Positions 11,837-22,759 of a stretch of DNA of 64,000 bases are shown here, in pieces. Under the pieces are notes generated by a model. That model made no database searches. It was not told the DNA's origin and saw only the letters and a list, made by a program, of their open reading frames with translations. This DNA comes from Zea mays (lineage: Eukaryota; Streptophyta; Magnoliopsida; Poales; Poaceae): contig NC_050101.1 of assembly GCF_902167145.1 (NCBI RefSeq), positions 117,891,789-117,955,788 on the forward strand, in the 5' to 3' direction. A program made the position numbers and the translations under genes. Position 1 is the first letter of the stretch, and every line of letters begins with the position of its first letter.

Positions 11837-12452
11837 TGTTGGGGACTTGTTCTTAACTTCTATGAATCAAGAACAAGGCAACACAGAAATGGTTAAATAT
11901 TATGGTCATTCGTCCTTCGAAGCATTATCTCCCTTGGGATATAATGAATTCCGGACGAAGGTTATGAATGACATACCTTCATAAGCACAATGGATAGTGA
12001 AGAAGGTTTTACATAAAATATGATGAAATAATATAAGCAATTGATTATTATTATTAACTCATTTTTATTCTATTATTATGGAAATGATGACAAATTATAA
12101 ATGTACCTTCGGCTTGAAGGAAAGTTGAAATACCAGTGTAATACAGAAGCAAATACCCAATGCGTGATTACATGATTCTGTGAACAGTACAGGGGTACTG
12201 TTCACCTATTTATAGGCACAGGACGCAGCCCGTGTATAATTACATTTATGCCCTTTACAACGAACTACAATAATGACACAAAATATCATGAGTCTTTAAG
12301 TCATTTCATCTTTAAGTCGGTTCACCCCTTCGTCTTGAGACATGTCACTGTGTCGAAGCTTTATAGGCGATAGCTTCGGCGCTGCTTTGGAGAGGACCTG
12401 TCGAAGGTGTTTCTTTCTTTAGGATCTTCGGCTACGAAGCATACCCCCAACA
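11837..12452 (-). repeat. 3' LTR of second Gypsy (616 bp)
   Basis: Pairs with 21225-21840. Contains many CCGAAG/CTTCGG-type motifs shared with the internal region. It is the downstream LTR relative to pol. Confidence 0.93.
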
Positions 12453-12453
12453 G

Positions 12454-12466
12454 TAGCCCCTTTGCG
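12454..12466 (-). other. Polypurine tract of second Gypsy
   Basis: On the minus strand GCAAAGGGGCTA directly before the 3' LTR, the usual position of the plus-strand primer. Confidence 0.55.
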
Positions 12467-12730
12467 GTGCTAGATCGTTTTTCGTAACGAGCTTGATCCG
12501 TGAAAAAATCTTCTAGGCTTCGGGATGCCGAAGATCCAAAAAACACCTTCCCTGAGCTCGTTGGCGAGAAACGATTAAAATAATCGTCGCGCGCGCGACC
12601 CATCTTGCACCAATTAAGCGCTCGCCAGCGATTCACCTTCTCGAACTATGTGGCCCACCATTCAATGAGTGCGGGTGACTGTTTGTTCGGTGTTGGAGAC
12701 CTTGCTGATTCACCTTCCCACCTGCAGCAC

Positions 12731-12738
12731 TATATAAA
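12731..12738 (+). promoter_or_regulatory. TATA box for the antisense gene
   Basis: TATATAAA about 190 bp upstream of the ATG at 12930, on the strand opposite to pol. It suggests that the antisense gene has its own promoter inside the element. Confidence 0.55.
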
Positions 12739-12929
12739 CAGACGGGTAGGTATGAAGTTACCACAACATTCATTGCTATTGTACTGTTTTGCTGCCAAAT
12801 TTTTAGTCAAAGCCGAAGCTTGATCATCGTGCTCAGACGAAACCTCGCTTGTGAATCTGCTTTGGCACAAGAGTAAGAGCTTCGGAAAAAACAAAAAAGC
12901 CAACACCAAAAATTTCAAGTCATAATCAA

Positions 12930-15900
12930 ATGGCCAGAGTTCGCTCTACTGCAAGGGTCGATCGTGATGGGGATGAGACCGAAGCTGTTGAGACTGTTCC
13001 TATTTCGGAGGCAATGAAGCGATCTGGGTTGGTGACACCGGAAGACGTCCCTGCTGCTGAAGCAGAGCAAGCTGGTATTGAAGAGACCGATTCTGAAGAT
13101 GATTACAGCAGCGCAGTGCCGAGCAAGCCTAGCCACCTGGACTTCGGAAAATCCACCATCTCTGAAGCTGATTTTCCTAAGATGGTGAAGTTGGGCTACT
13201 TCAGCGAAGATAAGAAAGAGCTGATTCGCTTCAGCGGAGAAGAAACTACTCCGAAGCCAGAAAAAGATGAAATAGTAGTTTTCAAGAGTTTCCTCAAAGC
13301 TGGTTTAAGATTCCCTTTAAATAAGATGATTGCCGATGTGCTAAAGAAGTTTGGGATCCACTTTCATCAACTAACTCCTAACGCTATCGTTAGGCTTAGT
13401 GTTTATATTTGGGCTCTCCGAAGCCAGGGTGTGGAACCGTTTGCCGAAGGTTTCTGCCGGGTGCATGAGCTACATTACCAAACCAAGGCCAGAAAGGATG
13501 GATTACATGAAAATTTTGGTTGTTACAATTTTGCTTACCGGAAGACTACAAAATTTCCTGTGATAAGCTACCGAAGCAAGTGGCCGGCAGGCTGGAAATC
13601 GGAATGGTTCTACGTCAAAATTGACAATGACAAGGAGAAGCTGGTGCAGAGTCCGCTAGAATTGATCTTCGGAGAGACCAGACCCCAATGCAATATGACA
13701 CCAGAAGGTCCAACCCAAACTGCGCTGGCTGAATTCAGGATTATCGCAGAGCATATTGGCACTAGGGACTTAGTGCAGGAATTTTTGGCTTTCAAAATAT
13801 TTCCAACTATGAAGGAATGGGCTATGCCGAAGCTTGAAGGAGAGAAGAAAGAGGGGGAACTTGTCCGACTGCCATACCACTACAAGTTCAAGAAATATTT
13901 CAAAGCACCCTGCCAAGAATGGCTGGAAACAATCAAAGTAATGTGCACCGAAATTCTTGGGAATTATTCTAAAAAAGAAGATCAATTGATGACAGCAGCC
14001 TTCGGCACCCGTCCGAAACGAAGGCTAAACAGAGTGCTGGATGCTATAGGCTTTGAATATCCTGATTATGAACGACTCGACAAGGGTGCCGAAGGGCAGA
14101 AAAGAAAAAGAGCGGTTGGCGCTTTGAACAAAGACGACGAAGATCAATCAAAAAAGAAGAAACAAAAGTTTGAAGCAAAAGTATTAGCTTCGAAGAAAAG
14201 AAAAGACTCGATCCCAGAGCAAAAATCAATTGATGAAGAAGAGAAGACTTCTGCAACATATTCTGATGCTGAAATAGAGGAAATTCTAAAGGTAATGACT
14301 GAAACTTTGCCTGTCAAACTAAGTCCATTGGGGCTTCATCTGACGAAGCTTTTCATAATGAAAAGGAGCCCACAAAGACAAAGGCATCTAGGCCAAAAAG
14401 GCAAAGGATTGTTACCGTGACAGAAGTGATTGAAACAACACCACCAAGAGCTCCAACTCCGAAGGTGCTGGCGATTGAAGGCACAACAGCTACCGAAGCT
14501 GTACCTTCGGAGGTTGCCGCAGAAGAAGCCAGAGCCGAAGATGCCAACTACGAAGATATTAATTTAGAGAGCATAGCTGCTGATATAGATAAAATGCTGC
14601 TAAACATGGCCGCTGAAGAAACTGCTGCTGCCACCGAAGAGACCACGGTCGCGAAACCCGAGAAAGAAGGAATAACCGAAGATACTTCGGAAGATGAAAC
14701 TTTTGACTTCCGAAACTTAGGGCCCGTTTGGCAAAGCTCCAGCTCCTGCTTCTTTAGCTCTAGATCCTGATCCTCGTGAGGAGCTGATCCTCTTGATTCT
14801 CCTAAAAAATCAGAATCATTTTTAAAACCATTTGGCAAGTAAACTGATTCTTGTCTTCTGAGAGTTGGTGGTCTATGGCGATTGTCTGTTTTACTCTTTG
14901 CAGTTCAACTTTATTACAAATCAATAATTAGGATGCATATACGGAAAAAAATATGAAACAATAACATATAAAATATTCCCATCATAGTAGTGCATAAAAT
15001 AGTCTCAAATGTTTAATCCATAAATTGGCTCGTTATGTTTTTGTCCAATGGCAATTGTGGGTAATTTCGATCAAACTTTAAGGGGATGTCCATATTTGGT
15101 TGGTTGAGGAGCTGTTTTAAGGGAGGGTAGAGCAGGTTTTTTAGATCCCACCTTTCTTCACAAAAACGACTCCTGATCTTTCGGCTCCACACGAGAATCA
15201 GTTTAAAAAAATACCCGTTTGGCACGGCTCCTCCAGATCCTCGTTTAGAATCAGGAGCTGGAGCTGTGCCAAACGGGCCCTTAATTGGCCAGAAGCTAAC
15301 AGAAGCTGAAAAAGAGGAATTAAAAGAGTATGCTATATCTTGCGGGTACCGGCCGGGGGCGCTTCTCTTCAGTGGTATTGATGATGAAGGGTTAGGCTGC
15401 ATACGAGATCAAACCGGCGCGAAGGTTGTCGGTACTCTATCAAAGAGTATCGGCTTCCTGAAGCTCGAAGCAGATATAAGCCGCTACCGACGACAACACA
15501 TTGTCGGCAGCTTGTTCTATTCTAATTTTAAGGTAAATATATTGTATTTAACTGTTATTATTTGTGGCCACAGAAATATTTTCTAACGAGGGTTATTTGT
15601 CCGCAGAGTATACTTTTGAGCAAGGCATTAAAAATGCAGCAAGACTTAGAGGATAAAAGGCAAGAAGTTATAATTGAAAACTTAGAAAACAAGATAAAAG
15701 AGCAATCTGCTGCCATCGAGAAAAAAGACTTTGAGCTACAAACGGCTGAAGGCTTATTAGTGGACGCTGAAGCAAAAATAACAGAATTAAATTTGAAGCT
15801 TCTTTCCCAATCAGAAAATTTCGAACAAGAAAAGTTGAAGCTTGATGCAAAACTTGAAGCCGAAGCTCAAAGAAATTCGGAACTGAAAGAATCTTTGAAA

Positions 15901-16409
15901 AATCTTTAGAATAAGTGCCTGGAGTTCAGCAGTCGATGCATTCATCAGTTAAAGCAAGTGTTCCATTTTGTTGGAGCCAGTAGTGAAGAGTTTACTCCTT
16001 CAGCTGAAGACCTGCCTGGTGCCTTTGAGCACATTGAGGGTGAAATTAATGATCTTGACAAAGTTATAGCTGGGCATAGCGACTTCTGTGCCCTGGCAGC
16101 TTCTCGGGGCACAACTGTTGCCTTTTTGAAGTCTGGCTGTGAACACGGCAAGATTGTTAACAGACCCAACTTCAGCTTGTCACCAGCAGACCTAGATAAT
16201 GTTCCCAATCTGGCTCGGAGTATTGCAAATAGATTTATAAAGTTAGTATGGACAAAGGGTGGTCGGAGCAAAGCTAGTGACGAAGCTCAAAGCCACCTCA
16301 AGCTGGTAACAAAATCATACCTTGTGCTTACCTTTTCCTTTGAATTTTGAATTTAGCTTACAATACTTCTATACAGATTGACCAAGCTGAAGCTGAAGCT
16401 ATAGAGTAA
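12930..16409 (+). pseudogene. Antisense gene of the Gypsy element (Transposase_28-like), broken
   Basis: On the strand opposite to pol. Exon 1 (12930-14717) starts MARVRSTARVD and contains a globular domain (residues ~85-290) with motifs such as FPLNKMIADVLKKFGIH and WPAGWKSEWFYVK, like the grass 'putative gypsy type transposon' family (Pfam Transposase_28). A Lys-rich then acidic tail follows. Introns with clean borders lie at 15533-15605 and 16306-16376; the exon at 15606 encodes a long coiled coil; the last exon stops at 16407-16409. Breaks: a 1-base frameshift near 14290-14330, a 561-bp MITE at 14720-15280, and a TAG at 15907-15909 that could derive from CAG. Maize Grande elements are also known to carry an antisense gene, so this may be an analogous passenger gene. 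Function unknown. Confidence 0.72.
14720..15280. mobile_element. 561-bp Tourist/PIF-Harbinger-like MITE, copy 1
   Basis: Terminal inverted repeats begin GGGCCCGTTTGGCA and end TGCCAAACGGGCCC, flanked by TTA at 14717-14719 and 15281-15283. The 3-bp TTA duplication is typical of PIF/Harbinger. A second copy of identical length is at 36840-37400. It is inserted in exon 1 of the antisense gene. No transposase is encoded. Confidence 0.9.
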
Positions 16410-17239
16410 AAGGATGAAGCTCCAGAGATGCTGTCGAAGCTTGAATAACCTGTAAAAATTGCTCAAAAAACTCCTGTAAAAACTTGTATAAAGTATGATG
16501 TAACTTGAGGTTCACTTTCTAATATAACCTTACTTTTCCGTCCATGTATGAAATGCTTTGGTGTGGACGAAATTAATACTTTTGAGCCATAAGCGAAAAA
16601 CACCTTCCCTTCTTTGCGTACACAGCGAAGCATAAAATTACCTTCCTTTCGGAACCAAAGCAAGTTTGTATGTTATGCTGATGATGATCCTATGTATGTC
16701 TAAGTGAACGTTTATGAATGCAAATGTCATGATGTAATGTATCGTGCAAATGAATGTCCAAATACATATTCGAAGCCATAATTGAACCCTTCATTCCCTT
16801 GGGAATGACTCAAATCTTCTTTGCCGCTTATTTTTTGGCTTCACCGTTTACTTTTCGGTGTATCAGCGCTGACTTTTCGCTGTAAGCCTCCCTTAGGAGC
16901 TTCTTCGCCTTTTACTTCGGCGGAATCAGCGTTGACTTTTCGCTGTAAGCCTCCCTTAGGAGCTTCTTCGCCTTTTACTTCGGCGGAATCAGCGTTGACT
17001 TTTCGCTGTAAGCTCTGCATTCCCTTAAGAACGACTTTTGAGCTTCTCCTTGTTTTCTTTTCTTTTTTCTTTGCACTCGATGGTGCGTTCTCAGCTTTTA
17101 CATTTACATCTTTGGGGGATATTGCTTTTATAGAGCTGAAATAAAAAGAAAACTTACATGCTATGGCCCCATTAAAAACCTTTCTCCCCCTTTGGAAAGA
17201 AAAAGAGTGCCATAAAAAGAATATAAAAATTACATCAAA
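16410..17239. other. Region between antisense gene and pol
   Basis: The convergent 3' ends of the antisense gene and pol meet here. Contains a 63-bp tandem repeat (separate entry) and no further coding signal. Confidence 0.5.
16863..17015. repeat. 63-bp tandem repeat, ~2.5 copies
   Basis: Copies start at 16863, 16926 and 16989 with TCAGCG[CT]TGACTTTTCGCTG. The first two units are nearly identical and the third is partial. It lies in the element's untranslated 3' region (pol sense). Confidence 0.85.
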
Positions 17240-20200
17240 CTAGACATAATATCGCCGAAGCTCATCCGCGTTCCATGATCTAGGAATGTCGTTGTCGTCC
17301 ATATCCTTCAATCTGTAAGAACCGGGTCTTGACGAAGATACTACCAGAAAAGGTCCTTCCCACTTCAGCTGTAGCTTGCCTACTGTGTCTGGGTTGGCGA
17401 CTCTCCGAAGTACCAAGTGTCCTGGCTTAATATTTTTTAGCCAAACCTTTCTGTCACGCCATTTTATTGTTTCAGCTTGATATTTGTTGATATTCTCTAC
17501 AGCTTGAAGTCTGATCCCTTCTATAGCATCTTTTGCCACAGAATAATCAGCTTCGTCTTCTGCCGAAGCCATTGTTCTTATTGATCCCGCTTTAGCTTCT
17601 TCTAGGGTTATTGCTTCGTCACCGAACAACAATTTGAATGGTGTAAAACTTGTTGATCTTGATATTGTTGTGTTGTGGCTCCACACCACTTTGATTAATT
17701 CATCTGGCCACTTTCCCCTGGGCTGATTGAAGATTAACTTCATTATTCCCGTCATTATGATGCCATTAGCCCTTTCAACAAGTCCATTTGACTCCGGATG
17801 CCGAACTGATGCAAAATGGATCTTCGTGCTAATTTGTTCACAAATTTCTCTGAAAGCTTCGAAATCAAATTGCGTTCCATTGTTCACAGTAATGGCCTTC
17901 GGCACTCCGAAGCGACAGACAATATTTTGCCAGAAAAACTTTTGAATAGTAACCGAAGTTATTGTGGCTAAAGGCTTTGCCTCGATCCATTTAGAAAAAT
18001 ATTCCACTGCCACTACAACATATCTTAAGTTTCCTTGCGCTGGTGGTAGCGGTCCTAACAAATCAAGGCCCCACCTTTGCAATGGCCAAGTGGGTTGTAT
18101 TAACTGGGTTAAAGACGAAGGTTGTTTTTGATCTCTTGCACATTTCTGACAGCCTTCGCACTTTTGGACTAATTCCGCTGCATCCGAAGCTGCTTTTGGC
18201 CAATAAAATCCTTGACGAAAAAATTTTCCCAGCAAAGGCCTAGATCCAATGTGAGATCCACACAGGCCTGCGTGTATTTCCTTCATCAATTCTATACCTT
18301 CGGCTCTGGATAAACATTTGAGTAATGGAGAACAGACTCCATGCTTGTATAGCTCCCCTTCTATAATAACATATGGTCGAGCTCTTGCCTCTATTCTCTT
18401 GTTATAGGCTTCGTCATCTGAAAGAAAATTACCCAGAAGGAAAGAGATGATTTCAGTTCTCCAGTCTTCACTATAAACAGGAGATATATTGAGGACTGCT
18501 ATCTCAAGAAGTTCAACCGAAGGTGCTTTTATTGTTTCGAAAAATACTTCCGAAGGTAAGGGCAGCCCATGTGCTGCTGACTTGGCTAGCAAATCAGCAT
18601 GTTCATTTTCTCCTCGAGGAATATTTTTGACAGAAAATCCTTCAAAGAAAGCTTCAATCCTTCAGACCGTGTCTAAATATTTCTCAAGCTTTGGGTCTCT
18701 TGCTTTACAACTCTTGTCAATATGACCAGAAATAACCTGGGAATCAGTTTTAAGAACTGCCCTTCTAATTCCCATTGCCTTTAACTTCCGAAGACCCAAA
18801 AGCAAAGCTTCATACTCAGCAATGTTATTTGTGCAGCTAAAATCAAGTCTTGCTGCGTAGCAAGTTTTAACTTTGGAGGGTGCAACTAACACAGCGGCTG
18901 CTCCTGCCCCGAAGGTTCCCCAAGAACCATCGCAGAATACTGTCCAAGCTTCGGCATCTTTACTCGCTTCTTCTTCCTGAGCCCCTTGCGTCCAGTCAGC
19001 AATGAAGTCTGCTAACGCCTAGGACTGAATCGAAGATCTATGCACATAATCAATGCAAAACTCATTGAGTTCCGCAGCCCATTTTCCAACCCTTCCAGTA
19101 GCTTCTCTATTTCTCATAATATCCTTTAATGGTTGTGAAGAAGGGACAATTATATTGTATGCTTGAAAATAGTGTCGAAGCTTCCTGGAAGCCATCAAAA
19201 CAGCATACAACACCTTCTCCAATTCTGTATAATTTTTCTTTGATAAACTAAGGACTTCGGAGACGAAGTATATTGGGGCTTGCTTTTTGACTTGCCCTTC
19301 AAGCTTCTCTTGGACAAGTGCTGCACTTACCGCTGAGTGTGAAGCAACCACATATAACAGCAGAGGAGCCCCTGGCGTTGGTGGAGTTAATGTTGTTAGG
19401 TCTATCAAATACTGCTTCAGCTCGTCGAAGGCTTTCTGTTGAACTGGTCCCCATTGAAAAACTTCAGCTGACTTCAATGTTTCAAAAAATGGTAGATTTC
19501 TTTCTGCTGATCTAGATATGAATCGGTTCAGAGATGCAAGTCTTCCCGTCAGTCGCTGAGCCCCCTTCTTTGTGCTTGGTGGTTCCATTCAAAGAATACC
19601 TTCGATTTTATTTGGATTAGCCTCAATCCCTTTTGTTGAGACTAGGCAACCAAGGAATTTCCCCTTCTTTACTCCGAAAACACACTTTTCTGGATTCAGC
19701 TTTAGACCGGCCTGTCTAAAATTAGCGAAAGTCTCCTGCAGATCAGCAATGTGATTTTCTTGCTTCGTGCTTTTTACAATGATATCATCGACATAAGTTA
19801 GCACATTTCTGCCTATCTGAGAGTGAAGAACCTTTCCTGTCATTCTGCTGAAGCTTCCTCCAGCATTCTTGAGCCCCTTAGGCATCCGAAGGTAACAATA
19901 TGTTCCGCTAGGGGTTATGAAGCTGGTTTTTGGCTCATCCTCCTTCTTCATCCAAATTTGATGATAGCCTGAATAACAATCCAACAGACTCATAAGTTCT
20001 GATGAAGTTGCTGCATCAACTAGGGAATCTATCCTTGGCAATGGAAACTCATCTTTCGGACAGGCCTTGTTGAGATCAGTAAAATCAATACACATCCTCC
20101 ATTTGTCATTAGCCTTTTTTACCATAACAGTGTTGGCTAGCCATTTTGGGTATTTTACTTCTCTGATGACTCCGGCGCTGAGGAGTCTTTTCACTTCATT

Positions 20201-20956
20201 CCGAGCACCTTCGACCTTGTCATCAGACATCTTCCGAAGCCTCTGCTTTCTGGGTCTGAAGGATGGATCAACATTGAGCGAGTGTTCAATAACATCCATG
20301 TTGACTCCACAAAGATCATTAGCTGACCATGCAAAAACAACTTTGTTGTTAAACAGAAACCTTATCAAGGTTTTCTCCTGTTCTTCGGACAGTTGAGATC
20401 TCAATAGCACCTTCTGCTCTGCTATGTCATCGCATAAGAGCATGGACTTCGGCTGATCGGCCGAAGCAGCTTTCTCTCTTCTGTACTTGTATTACTCACA
20501 AGCTTCAGCTCCATCTATGTTATAGATTGCTTTTGAGTCTGTCCAGTTTCCTTCGACCCTTCTGGCAGCTTCCTGGCTTCCATGAATAGCAATGGGCCCT
20601 TGGTCCGAAGGTATCTTCATGCAAAGATATGCTGGATGAAGAATTGCTTCAAAGGCATTGAGAGTACCACGACCAATGATTGCATTGTAGGGGTATTCCA
20701 TGTCAACAATATCAAAGACAACTTGTTCAGACCTTGTGTTGTTGATAAAACCGAAGGTTACTGGCATTGTGATCTTGCCAAGTGCTACAATCTGCCTTCC
20801 TCCGAAGCCACAAAGGGGATGTGTGGCATCATGGATCTTGTCTTCGGGCTCTTGCATTTGTCTGAAGGCTTTAGCAAATATAATGTCCGCTGCACTGCCT
20901 GTATCAACCAAAACATTGTGGACCAGAAATCCTTTGATCACACAAGAAATAACCAT
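17240..20956 (-). pseudogene. Gypsy Pol polyprotein (PR-RT-RH-IN) with four stops
   Basis: A single minus-strand frame. Retropepsin with VDTGSAADIIF (20956-20492); reverse transcriptase with YVDDIIV (~19790) in 20443-19589; RNase H halves in 19588-19019 and 18892-18662 (CTNNIAEYEALLLGL); integrase in 18592-17240, with zinc-binding and DDE motifs (WGLDLLGPLPPA, FGVPKAITVNNGTQF). Stops in this frame at 20492-20494 (TAA), 19589-19591 (TGA), 19019-19021 (TAG) and 18662-18664 (TGA). The last three could each come from a C-to-T change (CGA, CAG, CGA). Upstream of 20956 the frame continues into a short Gag C-terminal remnant, with the rest of Gag missing. No chromodomain is seen after integrase. Closest in layout to non-chromodomain Gypsy elements. 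Confidence 0.88.
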
Positions 20957-21205
20957 ACCATCATTGTGTGGGTAATCCTTGAGATGAAGATCCTCTTGAG
21001 AGAAGGTAATTGGGATGTGAGACCATCTTGACTTGATGAAGGGTCCTTGTACCCCTACATGTTGTACCCTTCTCTGTGCCTCCTTCTTCTGTTTCTTGTT
21101 AGCCGGCTCTCAGCATGAACCGCCTATTATCGGGAGCACAAACTTCGAAGCCGAAGCAACTCCAGCTTGGAACGAAGCCATCAGCTCAACAAGTGGATGT
21201 GAGTT
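20957..21205 (-). other. Gag remnant and leader of second Gypsy
   Basis: Only about 250 bp remain where a full gag (over 1 kb) is expected. A short Lys-rich stretch (NKKQKKEAQRRV) and HLKDYPHNDGM just before protease look like the C-terminal end of Gag. This implies an internal deletion. Confidence 0.55.
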
Positions 21206-21223
21206 CACCGGAGCTGGGCGCCA
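21206..21223 (-). other. Candidate primer binding site of second Gypsy
   Basis: On the minus strand TGGCGCCCAGCTCCGGTG, one base inside the 5' LTR. The position and TGG start fit a PBS; the cognate tRNA was not identified. Confidence 0.55.
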
Positions 21224-21224
21224 A

Positions 21225-21840
21225 TGTTGGGGACTTGTTCTTAACTTCTATGAATCAAGAACAAGGCAACACAGAAATGGTTAAATATTATGGTCCTTCG
21301 TCCTTCGAAGCATTATCTCCCTTGGGATATAATGAATTCCGGACGAAGGTTATGAATGACATACCTTCATAAGCACAATGGATAGTGAAGAAGGTTTTAC
21401 ATAAAATATGATGAAATAATATAAGCAATTGATTATTATTATTAACTCATTTTTATTCTATTATTATGGAAATGATGACAAATTATAAATGTACCTTCGG
21501 CTTGAAGGAAAGTTGAAATACCAGTGTAATACAGAAGCAAATACCCAATGCGTGATTACAGGATTCCGTGAACAGTACAGGGGTACTGTTCACCTATTTA
21601 TAGGCACAGGACGCAGCCCGTGTATAATTACATTTATGCCCTTTACAACGAACTACCATAATGACACAAAATATCATGAGTCTTTAAGTCATTTCATCTT
21701 TAAGTCGGTTCACCCCTTCGTCTTGAGACATGTCACTGTGCCGAAGCTTTATAGGCGATAGCTTCGGCGCTGCTTTAGAGAGGACCTGCCGAAGGTGTTT
21801 CTTTCTTTAGGATCTTCGGCTACGAAGCATACCCCCAACA
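21225..21840 (-). repeat. 5' LTR of second Gypsy (616 bp)
   Basis: Same termini and length as 11837-12452, followed by the AAATA target duplication. Confidence 0.93.
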
Positions 21841-22759
21841 AAATATATCCATAAGAATATGGATCATGAGAACATAAAGCATATGAATCATATAAATATA
21901 ATAAGCATATAAACATGGTACATGTATTATGATGGAACAACTAAAAAATAAACAGATAGCTACATAAACAGCATGACTGTAAAATTAAAATAAACAGATA
22001 TAACATATTATAATATGATAGAACAGATGAGATAAATTCATGGCTACATATGAAACAGCAGAGATGAATATATGAAACATATATAATCTGTAGAATGCAA
22101 AACAGTAAGGACATAAATTGATCATACCCTCCCATGCGCTCTGAGGATCAGATCCTTGTCCAGCTTCTCTTGTCATGTCGCCAGGAAGAAGAAGATGTTT
22201 TGGGCAGTCGCGTAGACGCTCCCCAAAAACCTAATTGTCGATTCCCCATGCAAGGTCTCGAACGACAAGGGCTTCGAAGGCACCTGCCCTCTCGCCTCTC
22301 TGTGCGCGCAGAGCTACGAGATGGAAATACCCACACTTGCGGCTAGACTGAGGTTCTGAAAGTGTTCTGCTCGCGTGTACCAAATGACAGGGGTTCTCCC
22401 CTACTTAACCTTTCGCGGAAGGAAGCTGAAGGAGAAGGGTCACATGCGGCACGCCAAGAGACAGACAGCTGAAGGAGAAGGGTCGCATGCGGCATGCAAC
22501 CACACCACGCCCGCTCGTCGCCTGCCTGCCTGCCTGCCTCGCCACGCCACGCCACGCCCGGCCCAGCCGGCGACGCGCGCGTGTGTGTGTGGCACGCCCT
22601 TGTACGTTTCTTGACTTCTCAAATTAAGTGGAATAATTCCTACCATATAAGTCAAGCCAACGACCCTTGGACTTCCAATATGGTACTATTGGTATTCTCC
22701 ACCATTGCACACCATAGAGTTTATTGAATAAATGGGCCAAGCCCATAAAAGATCCAACA
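21841..22759 (-). repeat. Copia LTR, right piece
   Basis: Continuation of the LTR begun at 11733 (AT-rich, then GGGCCAAGCCCATAAAAGA, ending TCCAACA at 22759). The end resembles that of the LTR at 23813-24754. Minus the nested Gypsy and one AAATA copy, the LTR is ~1.0 kb. In minus-strand reading it is the 5' LTR of the Copia whose gag is at 11355-11732. Confidence 0.65.

Larger units (their letters stand above)
11837..21840 (-). mobile_element. Second Gypsy element, nested, with gag deletion and antisense gene
   Basis: Complete 10,004-bp insertion with 616-bp LTRs (11837-12452 and 21225-21840), both TGTTGGGGAC...CCCCAACA, and a perfect 5-bp duplication AAATA at 11832-11836 and 21841-21845. 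Pol lies on the minus strand (20956-17240); an unrelated multi-exon gene lies on the + strand (12930-16409). Only ~270 bp separates the PBS from protease, so gag is mostly missing. The LTRs differ at about 7 of 616 sites (hand count). It needs Gag in trans and its pol has four stops, so it is now immobile by itself. Confidence 0.93.
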
